This document shows, piece after piece, positions 10,414-21,485 of a stretch of DNA of 64,000 bases (position 1 is its first letter; each line of letters begins with the position of its first letter). Source of the DNA: Dillenia suffruticosa (taxonomy: Eukaryota > Streptophyta > Magnoliopsida > Dilleniales > Dilleniaceae). Where the stretch lies: NCBI GenBank assembly GCA_033439265.1, contig JAVTVX010000010.1:21441056-21505055 (forward strand). The letters run 5' to 3'. The notes under the pieces were generated by a model. That model made no database searches. It worked only from the letters and a program-made list of their open reading frames with translations, and was not told the origin of the DNA. Made by a program: the position numbers and the translations under genes.

Positions 10414-10812
10414 AGGTAAACTAGACATGTAACCGGACCGGGTCGGGTCGGGCCGTTTCCAAATTTTTTACTTGAACTGGCCCGGCCTGCTGAACCGGAA
10501 CTGGCAGGCCGGTTCACACCGGGTCAGGCCGGTTTGGCCAAACAAGGAGGGGGGAAAATAATTTTAAAAAATTCAAAAAAAAGGAGGGACAAGGAGCCTT
10601 TGGAACCGGTTGGGCCGAGCTGGTTCTGGGCCAGTTCCATGTCCGAGCCGGTCCACAGTTCCAAAACCCCTTGAACCGGCCCGGCTGCTACAGTAACCGG
10701 TTCGGGCCGGTTCGAGTTATGTAGCATCAGGCCGGTTCACTAGTCGGGCTTTTCGGGCCTGCCGGGTCAGTTTTTGGGTCCAAACCGGCCCGGGTTCATG
10801 TCTAAGGTAAAT
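10414..10812 (+). mobile_element. hAT-type MITE, 383 bp, 8-bp target duplication
   Basis: aggtaaac at 10414-10421 and aggtaaat at 10805-10812 flank an element (10422-10804) that begins tagacatg and ends catgtcta. The inverted ends continue for about 20 imperfect bases. The body is packed with ccggccc/gggccgg motifs. It has the same architecture as the 7864-8474 element but is a different subfamily. The 67-codon minus-strand frame inside it is not a gene. Confidence 0.8.
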
Positions 10813-10904
10813 TTCATTAAAGGGTACCTTGGCTTTTTATTTTATAAATCTCTAAAAGAATCTTTTCACCTATTTCTTTGTTTGTTGTTTATTTATTTAT
10901 TTAT

Positions 10905-11090
10905 TTTTATTATATCAATTGGTATGCAGAATCATATTTTGATTAATCCGATTCGAAATTTGTAATGGCTTATTTAAAAGAACTATCCTCCTAATGTAAT
11001 TTTTTTCATATCCAAATTGCGAGTCGAATTCAGAAACTTGATTAAACATATACCATCATATCCCATTAGGTCAATTGTCCATTAGTTGTT
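10905..11090 (+). repeat. dispersed repeat copy
   Basis: Contains ttttgattaatccgattc, an aactatcctcctaatgta stretch and a degraded aaacttgattaaac segment in the order shared by the dispersed family (see 46020-46520). It lies directly beside the hAT element. Confidence 0.5.
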
Positions 11091-11401
11091 TATTGTTTAT
11101 AAGAGTATTGCCTTTTCTCCTCATTTGATAATTTTTTTTTTGTTGATTGTAAGACTTGAATCCGAGTTTATTATAAAGAGAAAAAAATTGGCATCATTTG
11201 AGTTAAAAATTTATTGGCATTTCTCCTCATTTGATATGATAAACCTAACATGCTTTAAGCCTAGTTCCTGAATTGTGCACCAGTGCTCTCAGCTCTAGAT
11301 GATCTTCCTTCTGCCACTCGCGGGTACCCTTCCTTTTTTTTCTAATTCTCTCTCGAATTTTTCATTATGTTTATGGGTTTCTCTGTAAAAAAGATGAGAT
11401 T

Positions 11402-12986
11402 GAAATGAAAGGGTATTTTATTAAAATAATGTATTTTTTAATTTAAATTATTTAAATAATGTTATTTTTTCTTTTTAAAAATAGTGATATCGTGATTTTA
11501 GATTGCGATATTTATCGTTCATTACAAAACAAAAATCGTGGTTTGAGACCGTCCGACCCCTGTGTCGTGCTGAAGGAGCGCGACATCAAATGTAATGGCT
11601 TGTGTAAGGATTTGCTGCAGTTTTATCGTCTCCGTAAGCTTTCGTGACAAATCGCCTGCATAAGTTTCACAGCCATGCCCAAGACCGTAAACTCACAACT
11701 CTCAAAACCAAAGGGTAATGATTTGGATATAGGGAGAGAAGGGGGAAAAAAAAAAGTGATGGGTCACCACATGGTCGCAAGCAAGCTGTCACCGTCACAC
11801 ATTTATTAAAAAAAATTACGGGTCACAACATATATGAAAAATTTTCAATTTTCGTGACTCTATTTATTTTTTAAAATTCTTTTTTTTTTTTTTGTGAATC
11901 TATTCACTTTCTCAAAAATTTTTCATTTTTGTCGATATTGATAAGTTCAATGATGACCTTTGAGAAATTTAAATTATTCATAATCATTAGTTTGGATTAT
12001 ATATATTTGTGTATATCAAGTGAAAAAAAAAAGGAAACCAAAAAAGTGATTGAAAATTCATAACATTTTAGACCTATAACTCAAAATAAAATTTTTACTG
12101 TAGAATGGGAGTTCTATTTTTATCTATACGATCAGATCTTTACCTAGTTTTCATTGACACACAGCAAAAGCAAAAAGAATTAAAACAAAAAATAAAAAAG
12201 TTGCTTTGGTTTGGGGTTAATTTTGTCAAGCACTACATGTGTGACAGTGACCGCTTGCTTGCGACCATGTGGTGACTGGTGACCCATCACTCCTTTCCTC
12301 TCCCCGTCACAATCCTACCCGCCTCTTCAATACTAAAACACGTTGGGTTTTAAAAGTGAAAAGGAACACAAAAACAGAGCATATTGAGAGTAAAAACAGA
12401 GCATTAAAAATGCAAAGGAAAGGAGATGAAGATTCACAATGGCATATGATGTTTGTCACGGATCTTGATGGTGGTTGAGAGGATTGAGCTGGGGGAGAAG
12501 AAAGAGAGAAAGATTGAGAGAGAAGTAGCTAGAGAGAGAGCGGTTAGAGAGAGAGAAGATAGAACAGAGGGAGAGGGAGAGAAACAGAGAGCATAGGAGG
12601 AAGGAGAATTCTTTTCATTCATCATCTATCTTGTTGCTAATCATTTCACATGTATTTATATATTACTTGGAGTAATCCCAAACTATCTAACAACTCAACA
12701 ACTTCGGTTACAATTCAGTTGGCCAACTGAATTCAGAACTACTCATAACCCAATAGTCGTTGGCTTCAAAGTTCAGTAGCTGCTTGGGTTGTTACACCCC
12801 CCCGCCCCCCGCCCTCCGCCCTCTCTCTCTATATCCAAATCTGTACCCTCTCGGCTTTGGGAGTCGTGAGTGTACAGTCTTGGGCGAGGCTGCAAAACTT
12901 ATGTAAGCGGTTTGGTACGAAGCTTATGAAGGCGGTAAAACTCCAGAACATCACATTTGATGACGCGCGTCTCGCACCGCGATATC

Positions 12987-13030
<44 letters not shown>

Positions 13031-13143
13031 GAAGATGCATATCGTGGTCTGAAATTGTAACATCACTATTTTTTAAAAAATAATATTATTTAAATAATTT
13101 AAATTAAAAAATACATTATTTTGATAAAAAATTCGAAATGGAG
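11402..13143. mobile_element. long-TIR Mutator-like element, non-autonomous
   Basis: Left arm 11411-11803 and right arm 12236-13134 are inverted copies of each other, with tens of near-identical bases at the outer ends (the aaaataatgtattttttaat stretch) and a more diverged inner half sharing gcccaaga, cacatggtcgcaagcaagc and similar blocks. Candidate 9-bp target duplication: gaaatgaaa at 11402-11410 and gaaatggag at 13135-13143. Arms of several hundred bases that start with G, plus a 9-bp duplication, fit MULEs. No transposase frame is present. The right arm is enlarged by a nested insertion (12294-12795) and by a run of about 39 A near 12990-13028. Confidence 0.65.
12294..12795. mobile_element. 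nested insertion of unknown class in the MULE right arm
   Basis: Aligning the two inverted arms shows about 500 bases in the right arm with no partner in the left, between a ctctcccc stretch and a C-rich stretch. The insert has AG-rich tracts and, on the minus strand, a tatataaatac box upstream of a CT-rich leader, which would suit an LTR fragment. I did not find convincing LTR ends or a clear duplication. Confidence 0.4.
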
Positions 13144-15212
13144 ACGGGAGATTGCCCATTAACACCGCATGTTCTTTTCCTCGTCTTCCTTTACGTGCAG
13201 GCATGCAGAGTTGCAGAGCCATTAACCCTGGAAATATGTTTTCTGGGTCCATATTCCCAGTCTAAGCTCCTCTCCCCACATTCATTCATTTATATACATA
13301 CTTTCTTCTATTTCTCTTGAAAAGCCATTCATTTGCTTCCACTAAAGTCGTTCCTTTGTGGCTTGTTTTGTGCTTGACTTCCACTCCGGACCTAATAATT
13401 TTATTAAATGGTCCTCCGCCACCACGTTTTTTGTCACCATCAACTCTCTCTCCCACCGTGTGGGCGTTGGGCTACCAGGGCAATTGCGAGGATTGAAATT
13501 TCTATCCTTCCAAATGGGATTTCCACTTCTGTCTCCATCGAGGAGGGCATGCGATTCACTCTTCCTCTGTCTCAACTAGCCCTAATTTTCTCCAACCCAT
13601 AATCAGTAAACGAGACGTTCATGCCTGTCACTTTTTGAGCAACAGCTATGGCTCTTCTTCTGTTTTGCTTCCGCACGCTCTCTCTCTCTCTCTCTCTCAA
13701 TAGAAGGGTCCAAGGTTTAATCTTGGTGCAAAAGGTAACTTATATTATTGTCACAAAAATATCATTTTTGACACTAAAGTCTAAAATTAAGGGTACACTC
13801 AACTTCGAGAGCTAAACAGATGAGAGTAAGCTATATACTCGATCACTCTTAGGCGTGCATAAATAAATCTTTTGTATGTACATATTAACTCATAATCAAG
13901 TAAGCTAGGTAGACATACTAGCTTTCATGGCGAAGCCACAATGGGGAAGGGGTCAGGGGTTCCGTTGAAATTTTGAAAATAATTTTTATATGTACATTTT
14001 TTACGGGCACTTAAAATTTTTCTAAAAATTATGAAAATATTATTAAAAATTATAAATTTATCATTAAAAATTTTTAAATTCCATTTAGATCCTTGATAAT
14101 ATTGCTTATTTTAGAAATAGTCATGACATCCATTTTCTTGAGGTTTTTATTTTTTATTTTTATAAATTATCGGTCTTTGATAATTGACTAAATTTAATTT
14201 GAATTGAATTTAATTTTATTTTTTTGAGATTTTGTATTTTGTCGCTATTATAATAATTTTTTAATTTTACCTTTGCCGGTGACGTGTCCTTCAAATCAAA
14301 AATAATTTGAAAAGCTTGGATAACGGACTACATTTATTTGATCGGAAAGAGTTGTTTTACGCAAATTCCAAAATTGGGAAAGAATGTCCTAAAAAGAAAA
14401 AAAAAGATAAAAAAAGAAGCATAAGATGTGAAGGTAACCTACCAACGACATGGTACGTATCTAATAATGGCATGTTTGAAAATTTTAATTTTTAATTTAT
14501 TTTTTCTTATTCGACTTGTAATATTTTTAATAATTTTTATAAAAATATAAAATTTTAAAAATTAAAATCAACATTTATCATAAAAATTAAATTTATTAAA
14601 ATATAAGTAATTTTTATATCAAATTTTATACCTAAATTGAGAGTAATGTCAATTTTACACATCATTATAATAATTTTGCCTTATGTGGCAAATACATCGG
14701 TGGAGAGAGTGACTCATGATTAAGTAAAGAGGGGATGGGGTCCATGGAGGCGACATTGGTTGGTTAGTTGGCGGGAGCAATCCGGAACCCGGAGTCTGAC
14801 GACTAATAGGATTGGAAGTGGGAGTGACAAAGGAGAGGGGAGAGAGAGAGAGAGATAGAGAGGTCGAGGGAAGGCAAGGCAAAGCAAGGCCGGTGACGGT
14901 GTTGGAGCATAAGCATATAAGCACAGCACCATACTCATCCCCTTTTGCATTTAATGCCTCAGAAACCCCTTCACCGCAAAACTCTCTCCCTCATTTAATT
15001 CTTTCTGTTTCCATTCTCCCATCTCCAGAAGACATTATCTCTCTCTCTCCCCCTTCACGCGCACATAGTTTGGTTTTCTCGGGGTCAGAGATCTCCTGTA
15101 TTTCCTTAAATCTCTCAAATGAAAAGTCTCGTGATCTTTTACACTGCTGCTTCGATTTAGCGAATTTTATTCTCGGATTTGGCTAAAGTCGGGTGCGGAA
15201 CTGCAACAAAAA
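13144..15212. other. intergenic and leader of the RING-CH gene
   Basis: No recognisable coding sequence. Contains a (CT)n tract near 13678-13699, very AT-rich and locally self-complementary DNA at 14010-14640, and a GA tract near 14837-14863 that with the following CT-rich stretch (15030-15060) probably lies in or near the leader of the gene that starts at 15213. Confidence 0.5.
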
Positions 15213-17676
15213 ATGGGTGTTGAACAAAATTCTTGCAACCCACCACCTGTTTCTCCGGTTCCTCAGGTCATTTTACATTTTTTTTGTCTTTCATTATTTT
15301 ATTTATTCTTCATGATTTTTTTTCTTTTAATTAGAAATTCCCTTATCCAGGCCAAAATTGTTCTTTTCTGCAATTGGAATTTTGTTGGGTCTATTAAATC
15401 CTAATATTCTTGGCTATATATCATAAATTTCTTTTTGTTGTTCTTTTTTTTTCTTTTTTTTTTTTTCCCTCCTTCCCATTGTGACAGTGCATGTGAAGCA
15501 AGTAAAGGAATACGGGGAAACTCATTCAAACCTTAATGGCCACGAATATTCCTTTTTTAGATTCAAATGTTAGTTATAAGAAATAAGCAGGTTACTTAAT
15601 AATTAGTATTTTTGTCAATTTTTAATAGCTGATTCGATATCTTTGTTGGGAAATCATACTCAACTTTGAAGGGTTGGGCTGGGGGGAGGGGAGATGAGCT
15701 CGAAACAGAGATTCCGAGTACCTCTAATTTATATGAGCTTATATGGTACCGATATTGATCTCATGAGAAATTATCTTAAAAGAATTCTTCAGAAATATTC
15801 TCTGGTTTAATATTGTCTTGTATTCAGTAAACAAACAAATTTTGTTACCAGCATGGCAAGAATGAGAGCTTCGGGAAAATCTCCCAAAAAAAAAATTGTA
15901 GGATTTGGGAAACATTTCATCTTGTCCAAGAGGGAAAAGTATCTTGCAGGATGCCAGACAACTTGGAAATTGGTAGTTGTGGATTAAGTCTAGTGAAACA
16001 TGCCAGTACACTATGCAGTTTGAAGAATCCTGACAAAGAATTCGGTGTCTAAAATAATTGAGTTTAAAACATGGGTACTTGTTTTCCGGGTTGAAGATGG
16101 GTCACGGAAGACACCCCACATGTTCATCCTTGGAGGAGACAACTCTTCCTTGAGATACCTTCGAGGACCCCGGTGGGCTCTTTTCAGGGTTCTGTGAGTG
16201 TAAAAATGCCCTCAACACCAACTCCAACACCAAAGAAAGTTGATTTCCTTCTTACTCCAAGCCCAACTGATGCAAGTGTAAGCGAGTCCATGGGCACTAC
16301 AATGCCAAGAGCTAAATCGTCCATGAAGAGTCTCTTGCCAAAACTCAGCTTTGAGTATAGGACTGGAAATTGATAGATCCAATCAACTTTCCATCATTAT
16401 CCAAATGTACAAGAGTCTCTTGAAGCCATCCTGGGTTAAATTAAGTACAAAATTAAGCGCTGCCAGATCTGTGTTGGCAGTTTCCATTTTTCTAGACAGT
16501 TAACTCTTTGGTCCAAGTTACTCCAATTAAATCATATCCAAATGTATTCCCTTGTTGAATTTGTTGAGCCATGGACTTCAAGTACGGAAGCCTTTGTCTC
16601 ATCATTATCTAGTTGCTTATCATTTTGCCATCCTCTCCTCTTATAGTTGTTGCTTCTTGTTAAGATTGTCACATATTATTTTGCGGCTGACAGGCACTAC
16701 AATCTTGACATTTATGCCCAAATGCAGGAGAGAGATCTGTAGGACTGCTTATTCTTTATCATATTTCTTTATATCTTGATCTCTAGCTGTTCTGTCATTA
16801 TATGCAATCAACTTTCCACATGTTAACATTTTTATTCTCTTCAGTCTGACTTGTGAAAATGTGGTAATTGAAACTATGTGCTTCATATCTTATTAGGGTG
16901 TAGCAGGGTGTGCCTGTTCTTGTGATTGTCAGCGTGCTAGTGTACTTCTGTTTCCTTGAGGAGCTTCTGGTAAGGGCAGCAGTTTCCATGATCAGCTTCT
17001 TTTTTGTTTAGCATTCTTGGTGTTTCATATTTTTTCTGTATTTTCTTGCAGATTGGAAGAATGGGTATTGGTGCAATTGCAATATCTCTTCCATTTTCTT
17101 GCGTGCTGGGTCTTCTTGCATCAATGACAGCTTCAACCATGGGTAGGCTGGCATAAGCTTCTTCAAACGTTATTACGTGTTGTTGCTTATAAGTTTTCTA
17201 CTATGAAATCACGTGACCATCTGTCAAATTGAGCTATTTATTCTATTCAATACGAATTAAAATTTAGTGAGGAGAAGATATGTTTGGGTCTACGCAACAA
17301 TGCAATTTGCTCTGGTGGTTATCTTTGCTCATATTTTCAACTCAGTGGTAAGCTCACTTTTCCTCTTTCGGTCCCCTCTCCTCTTCTTCCCATCTCGATT
17401 TCTTTGCAGGTTCATGTGCAAGCAGTGCTGTCAATGCTTCTTGCTACGTTTACAGGACTTGGGACGGTGATGAGCGGAAGTTCCGTCCTGGTTGAGATGG
17501 TGAGGTGGAAACGAAGATGGGTCGCTTCTAGGACAAATGAGATTCAAGGTTCTCGAGTGATGATGTATCAAGGTGCGTCACCTGATGGTTCAACTTCAGA
17601 TTCACCTACCTTGTACCCAACTCACCATCATCAGCAAATCGATCTAGAAAACCCAGAAACTTTTAGCCGCGGTTGA
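15213..17676 (+). pseudogene. RING-CH (MARCH-like) membrane protein gene lacking its RING exons
   Basis: Exon 1 (15213-15266) encodes MGVEQNSCNPPPVSPVPQ. Exon 2 (16188-16373) encodes the family's conserved Pro/Ser segment with TPTPTPKKVDFLLTPSP and KSSMKSLLPKLSFEYR, but runs at once into TGA TAG. The C-terminal membrane exons are intact: about 16907-16969 (VPVLVIVSVLVYFCF), 17052-17142 (GAIAISLPFSCVLGLLASMT), 17268-17347 (VRRRYVWVYATMQFALVV) and 17412-17676 (VHVQAVLSMLLATFTG, then a hydrophilic tail). This matches Arabidopsis At5g60580-type E3 ligases, which carry the C4HC3 RING-CH between these halves. Nothing between 16374 and 16900 encodes it, so any product could not be a standard ubiquitin ligase. 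It may be a deleted gene or a haplotype-specific deletion. A rearranged but expressed product is the alternative. Confidence 0.7.
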
Positions 17677-17819
17677 GGTTTTCACTGTCGTGTGATTATG
17701 CTGCTTCCTTTCTTCATTATAGCCCTCCTTGTATTTGTATCTTTTATAGTTTCACTCCACTTGTAATATCTCCCTTATCCAAATGGCAACGCATTCCGTT
17801 AAAATCTTTTCTTTTTTTT

Positions 17820-18345
17820 TTGTTTTTATCGGCCGTTATCTAAATTTTATCGGATTAATTCGATTCGAGTATTGTAAGGTAAGGAGTTGATTCTCCTAAA
17901 TCCCTTTTCTTTATTTCTAGAATTCAAACTCGAGATTTCTAATTAAGGGATCAAAGTATCTGCCGATAAAAGGAGTTTGATGCATTCCGTTAAAATCATG
18001 GGAACCGATAATACTGCATAATTGGTATTCATTTTTAGTTTTTCTTTTTTCCTTAAAATAATGGGGATTATTTGCATTTAGCGTTATTAGATATCCTGCT
18101 ATCCTCTATTTATTTTCAGAATAAAGAAAAGGAAAAGAGAGAGAGAAATAAAAATCAAAAGTTTCAAACCCAAAAAAAATTTGTTAATTTGATTGAATTG
18201 ATAAAACTCTTTTTCTTTGATTTTTTTTTTTTAGTTTTCATTACCGATATTTAGGTTTTATCTGAGTAATCTGGTTCGAGTACTGTAGATCATTTCCAGG
18301 GCTTGAACTCAAGATCTCTGATTAAGGGGTAGAATATCCGATTTC
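17820..18345 (+). repeat. two copies of the dispersed repeat
   Basis: Copies at about 17825-17965 (atcggattaattcgattcga, then tcaaactcgagatttctaat) and 18232-18345 (gagtaatctggttcgag, then cttgaactcaagatctctga). Both are on the plus strand with the same internal order as the copies at 46 kb. The rest of 17677-18770 is AT-rich with no gene. Confidence 0.6.
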
Positions 18346-18778
18346 ACTTAATCTAAAAAAGTTTAGGGTTTTCTTTGATTTTTGATAATAGAAATAAATT
18401 ACAAAAACAAAGAATTTATATGTAGTTATATATGAATGGTACCGTTTCCTTTCTTTTTTTTTAGTAATAGTTTCGAATTCAAAATTTTGACGTAAAAAAT
18501 AAATAAATAAATGAAAATAAAAATAAAAACCAAAAAACAAAAAGCAAAACAAAACAAAAGGCTTATTTTTAGGTTTGAAAATGACCTTTACCAGCGGTTC
18601 AAAACAAAGGGCTTATGTTGCTCGAAGAAGGTGACCGGGAAGGAATGTCCTCGTGGGGATTGGAGAGAAAGTGGTCCACGCAGCCGCGTGATGAGTTCAA
18701 AGCGAACTATTCTTTCGCCTTTTACTAAAGGAGAGAAAGTGGTCCCTTCGGGGACATCCGATTAGATAGAAAGTGGGT

Positions 18779-18810
18779 TCGGCCCATTTAATTTCTGTTA
18801 GGCCCAAACC
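18779..18810 (+). promoter_or_regulatory. site II-like pair upstream of YrdC
   Basis: Two GGCCCA motifs (cggcccattt and taggcccaaa) lie about 155-180 bases before the YrdC start at 18961. This is the spacing and motif type common in plant housekeeping promoters. Confidence 0.4.
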
Positions 18811-18960
18811 CAAAATGAAAATATCATGCGGAAGATCCGAGCATGTGGGTCTAGGGCTTCAAGACGCTACCGCGAGTTTTTGCGGGATGAAGGGGAACGG
18901 CACCAACGGTTCACTTGAGACGTTGAAACGGAGGTTGGAGCGGTCGTTAACAAGCAGACT

Positions 18961-21485
18961 ATGAATCTGACCACAAGAATCGCAGAGCGACTCCCTCTCC
19001 TCGCTGCCTCCCGCTCTTCTCTTCACTATCTCCGAGGTGCTCTTCAAAACTAATCGTTAGTCTCTCTCTCACACTTGTTTTCTCCTGCTCGGAATATTAA
19101 TTGGTAGTATGTGTGCGTATTAATTTTTTTGAGCTATTCTCTTTCTCTGTTTGTTTCATAGGTGTTGATAAGATAGGGTTTGGGAGATTGAGTAGGAGAT
19201 TTGGAGGGGGTTGCTTGAAGAAAATGGCTTTAAATATGGAGAAGTGGAATGTAAGTGTTGAGAGTAGGCATGAGGGAATTGTTCATCCCGCTTCTGAACA
19301 ATACGCTGAAGAGGCAATTCAAGCTCTCAAGGACGGCAAGGTTATTGCCGTCCCTACTGATACTCTCTATGGCTTTGCTTGTGATGCTTGGTATTCCTTC
19401 TTTCCTCATACTTTGCTTTTCCTTTCCCACTTTCTCTTTTTGGGTTTATTTTATATTCATTTTATATATCAGCACGTTAATTGTGTCATTCGTAACTCGG
19501 GATCATGAAAAAGTTGTTTGATTGAAATCCAATTAGAGTGTGTGGAATCCGAAGAATTCCATAATAGAGGGTCTAGGACTCCTAGGTCCGAGATTCGGAT
19601 TGTTGCTTTTCTTGCATCACATTTATGAATTCTTGGCATTGTATTCCCATGATTGCTAATTATATTCTTGCTCATTTCTTGAGTTCCATTGATGGCCTTC
19701 TCTTGCGTTGCTTTACCGAAACCATGATTCTCACACTACGGCATTGTTGCAGCTCCATGGAAGCTGTTAATCGGATATATGAAATCAAAGGGCGAAAACA
19801 TACAAGCCCTCTTGCAATCTGTGTCGGGGACGTGTTGGACATAACGCGCTTTGCCATCACTGGCCATTTACCTGATGGACTGCTTGATTCCCTCCTCCCT
19901 GGACCTGTAACAGTTGTGCTAAGACGGGGTTTGTGACTTTTTCTTAGCCTGTTAAAGTAAAGTTGTATCTGGCCCCCCTTCTAAGCCTCTTCAAACACAA
20001 TTGATTTGTCTTTTGCCAAATCTATGCAGAACCTTGATTGTTCTGTGATAGTGAGAAAACTGTGATCAGGTCCTTGTATGATCTATGTCTTGCATAACTT
20101 CGCTACCTATATTTGTTTTGCTTTAAGTATTTGCTCCTGATAACTTGTTACCAGTACAAACATTCTGCTTTCAATCTACTTCTTTGTTGACAATAGCCAT
20201 TAGGTCTTCATTGCAGGGGAATCAAGTGTACTTGAGAAGTCATTGAACCCGGGACTGGAAAGTATTGGAGTTCGAGTTCCAGACTGTGATTTTATCAGGG
20301 TGATTTCTCGTGGTTCTGGAAGTGCTCTGGCCCTGACTAGTGCAAACTTAAGTGGGCAGCCCAGTAGTGTTTCTGTAAAAGACTTTGAAAATTTATGGCA
20401 ACACTGTGCATATGTCTATGATGGTGGTGTCCTTCCCGCAGGTCGTGCTGGATCTACAGTTGTTGACCTCACCAATTCTGGAAAGTACAAGATTCTTAGA
20501 CCAGGGAGGTCAGTATCTGATAAGAATAAGCTTGCTATCGTTACTTCTGATTTTGCAGCAAACTGGGGTGGACCTATAGGAAAAAATAAAAAATAAAAAA
20601 TAAAAAATAAAAAATAAAAAGATAAAGAAAAAAATGTAGGGTTTATAACTAGTCAAATGAACCACGTAGTTAGCACGAATGTTGACAGGTGCAAGGTCAT
20701 GTGTGTTTTTATGCTTCAATTACAATTACATAGGAACTTACTGATGTCAAAGCTCATGAGCATGATTTCAATTGCCTGGTTTTGTTTAAAACATTTCCTC
20801 TCACTGAAACATGAATAATCTTTCTTGATTTTTTCAAGTATCTGACGATATCTTTGGTACTTTCTGAATTCTTTTGGTTGGGAAGTCCAATTTGTACTTG
20901 CAAAAGCTTCACAAATTTGGAGTAACAAGTTTGCAAGAACTAACTTTTTAACATTTTTTTGGTGGACCACTATAGATTTCTGGTGCATATCTACCTATCA
21001 TTGCCACCGGTCCTTGTTTGCCAATGTTACCTGATTGCTTCTCTAGCCTGGTCGACATTCAAGTCTCTCCTTCCCCTCTTTTCTGATGACACAAAAATGC
21101 ATGCGCACACACCCACAGCTATAACTATCATCTTATTGTAATCTAGGAACTCCCATTTCTAGCCCGAGTAATTATTCAGATCATGGACTTGGTGATATAT
21201 ATTAGCATGTGAGAACCTATACTTGTTAATGAAGAGGTAATTATTGGGTGACTAGTGTCACATTAAATTGCACGTTATCTTATGTTTATTTTAGGATCAA
21301 TTGCATTTGCATGTTCATTTTCTTTCATCTTTTTCTTCTTATTTTTTTTAATTTATTATAATTATAATTATTATTATTGTTGTTACTGTTGTTATTGTTG
21401 TTCTTATTGTTATTGTTTTCGGTTTTGCAGTGCCAAGGAAGAAACAGTAGCAATCCTCGAAAGGCATTCGCTAAAAGAAGTGTGA
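18961..21485 (+). CDS. YrdC/Sua5-type threonylcarbamoyl-AMP synthase, organellar
   Basis: Makes threonylcarbamoyl-AMP from threonine, bicarbonate and ATP, the first step of t6A37 modification of ANN-decoding tRNAs. Exons 18961-19036, 19162-19390, 19753-19928, 20217-20508 and 21431-21485 join in frame to 275 aa. All introns are GT-AG. The N terminus (MNLTTRIAERLPLL, basic and without acidic residues early) suits a mitochondrial or plastid transit peptide. Core motifs are VIAVPTDTLYGFACDA, KGRKHTSPLAICV, PGPVTVVLRRG, GVRVPDCDFI and ALTSANLSGQPSS (the conserved nucleotide-binding SxAN), then AGSTVVDL and ILRPGS. It matches Arabidopsis At5g60590, next to HDS in both genomes. The last exon is only 55 bases and lies after a 920-base intron. 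No lesions seen. Confidence 0.93.
21345..21420 (+). repeat. imperfect TTA/TTG trinucleotide tract
   Basis: T-rich ttattattgttgttactgtt type repeat immediately before the acceptor of the last YrdC exon, where it also forms the polypyrimidine-like region. Confidence 0.6.

Noticed and set aside
12269..12478. 69-codon frame inside the nested MULE insertion
   Set aside because: No similarity or codon bias; lies in transposon debris.
12294..12795. Solo LTR
   Set aside because: TATA-like box and CT leader fit, but the ends are not TG...CA with a clear 5-bp duplication.
13925..14290. Degenerate hAT MITE (ggcgaagccac-like left end)
   Set aside because: No matching right end or duplication could be found.
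14812..15186. 124-codon frame upstream of the RING-CH gene
   Set aside because: Spans the leader of that gene, low-complexity start, no recognisable domain.
16440..16520. Possible remnant of the RING-CH start (a KRCQIC reading near 16457)
   Set aside because: Only two cysteines, no following C4HC3 pattern or splice context; likely chance.
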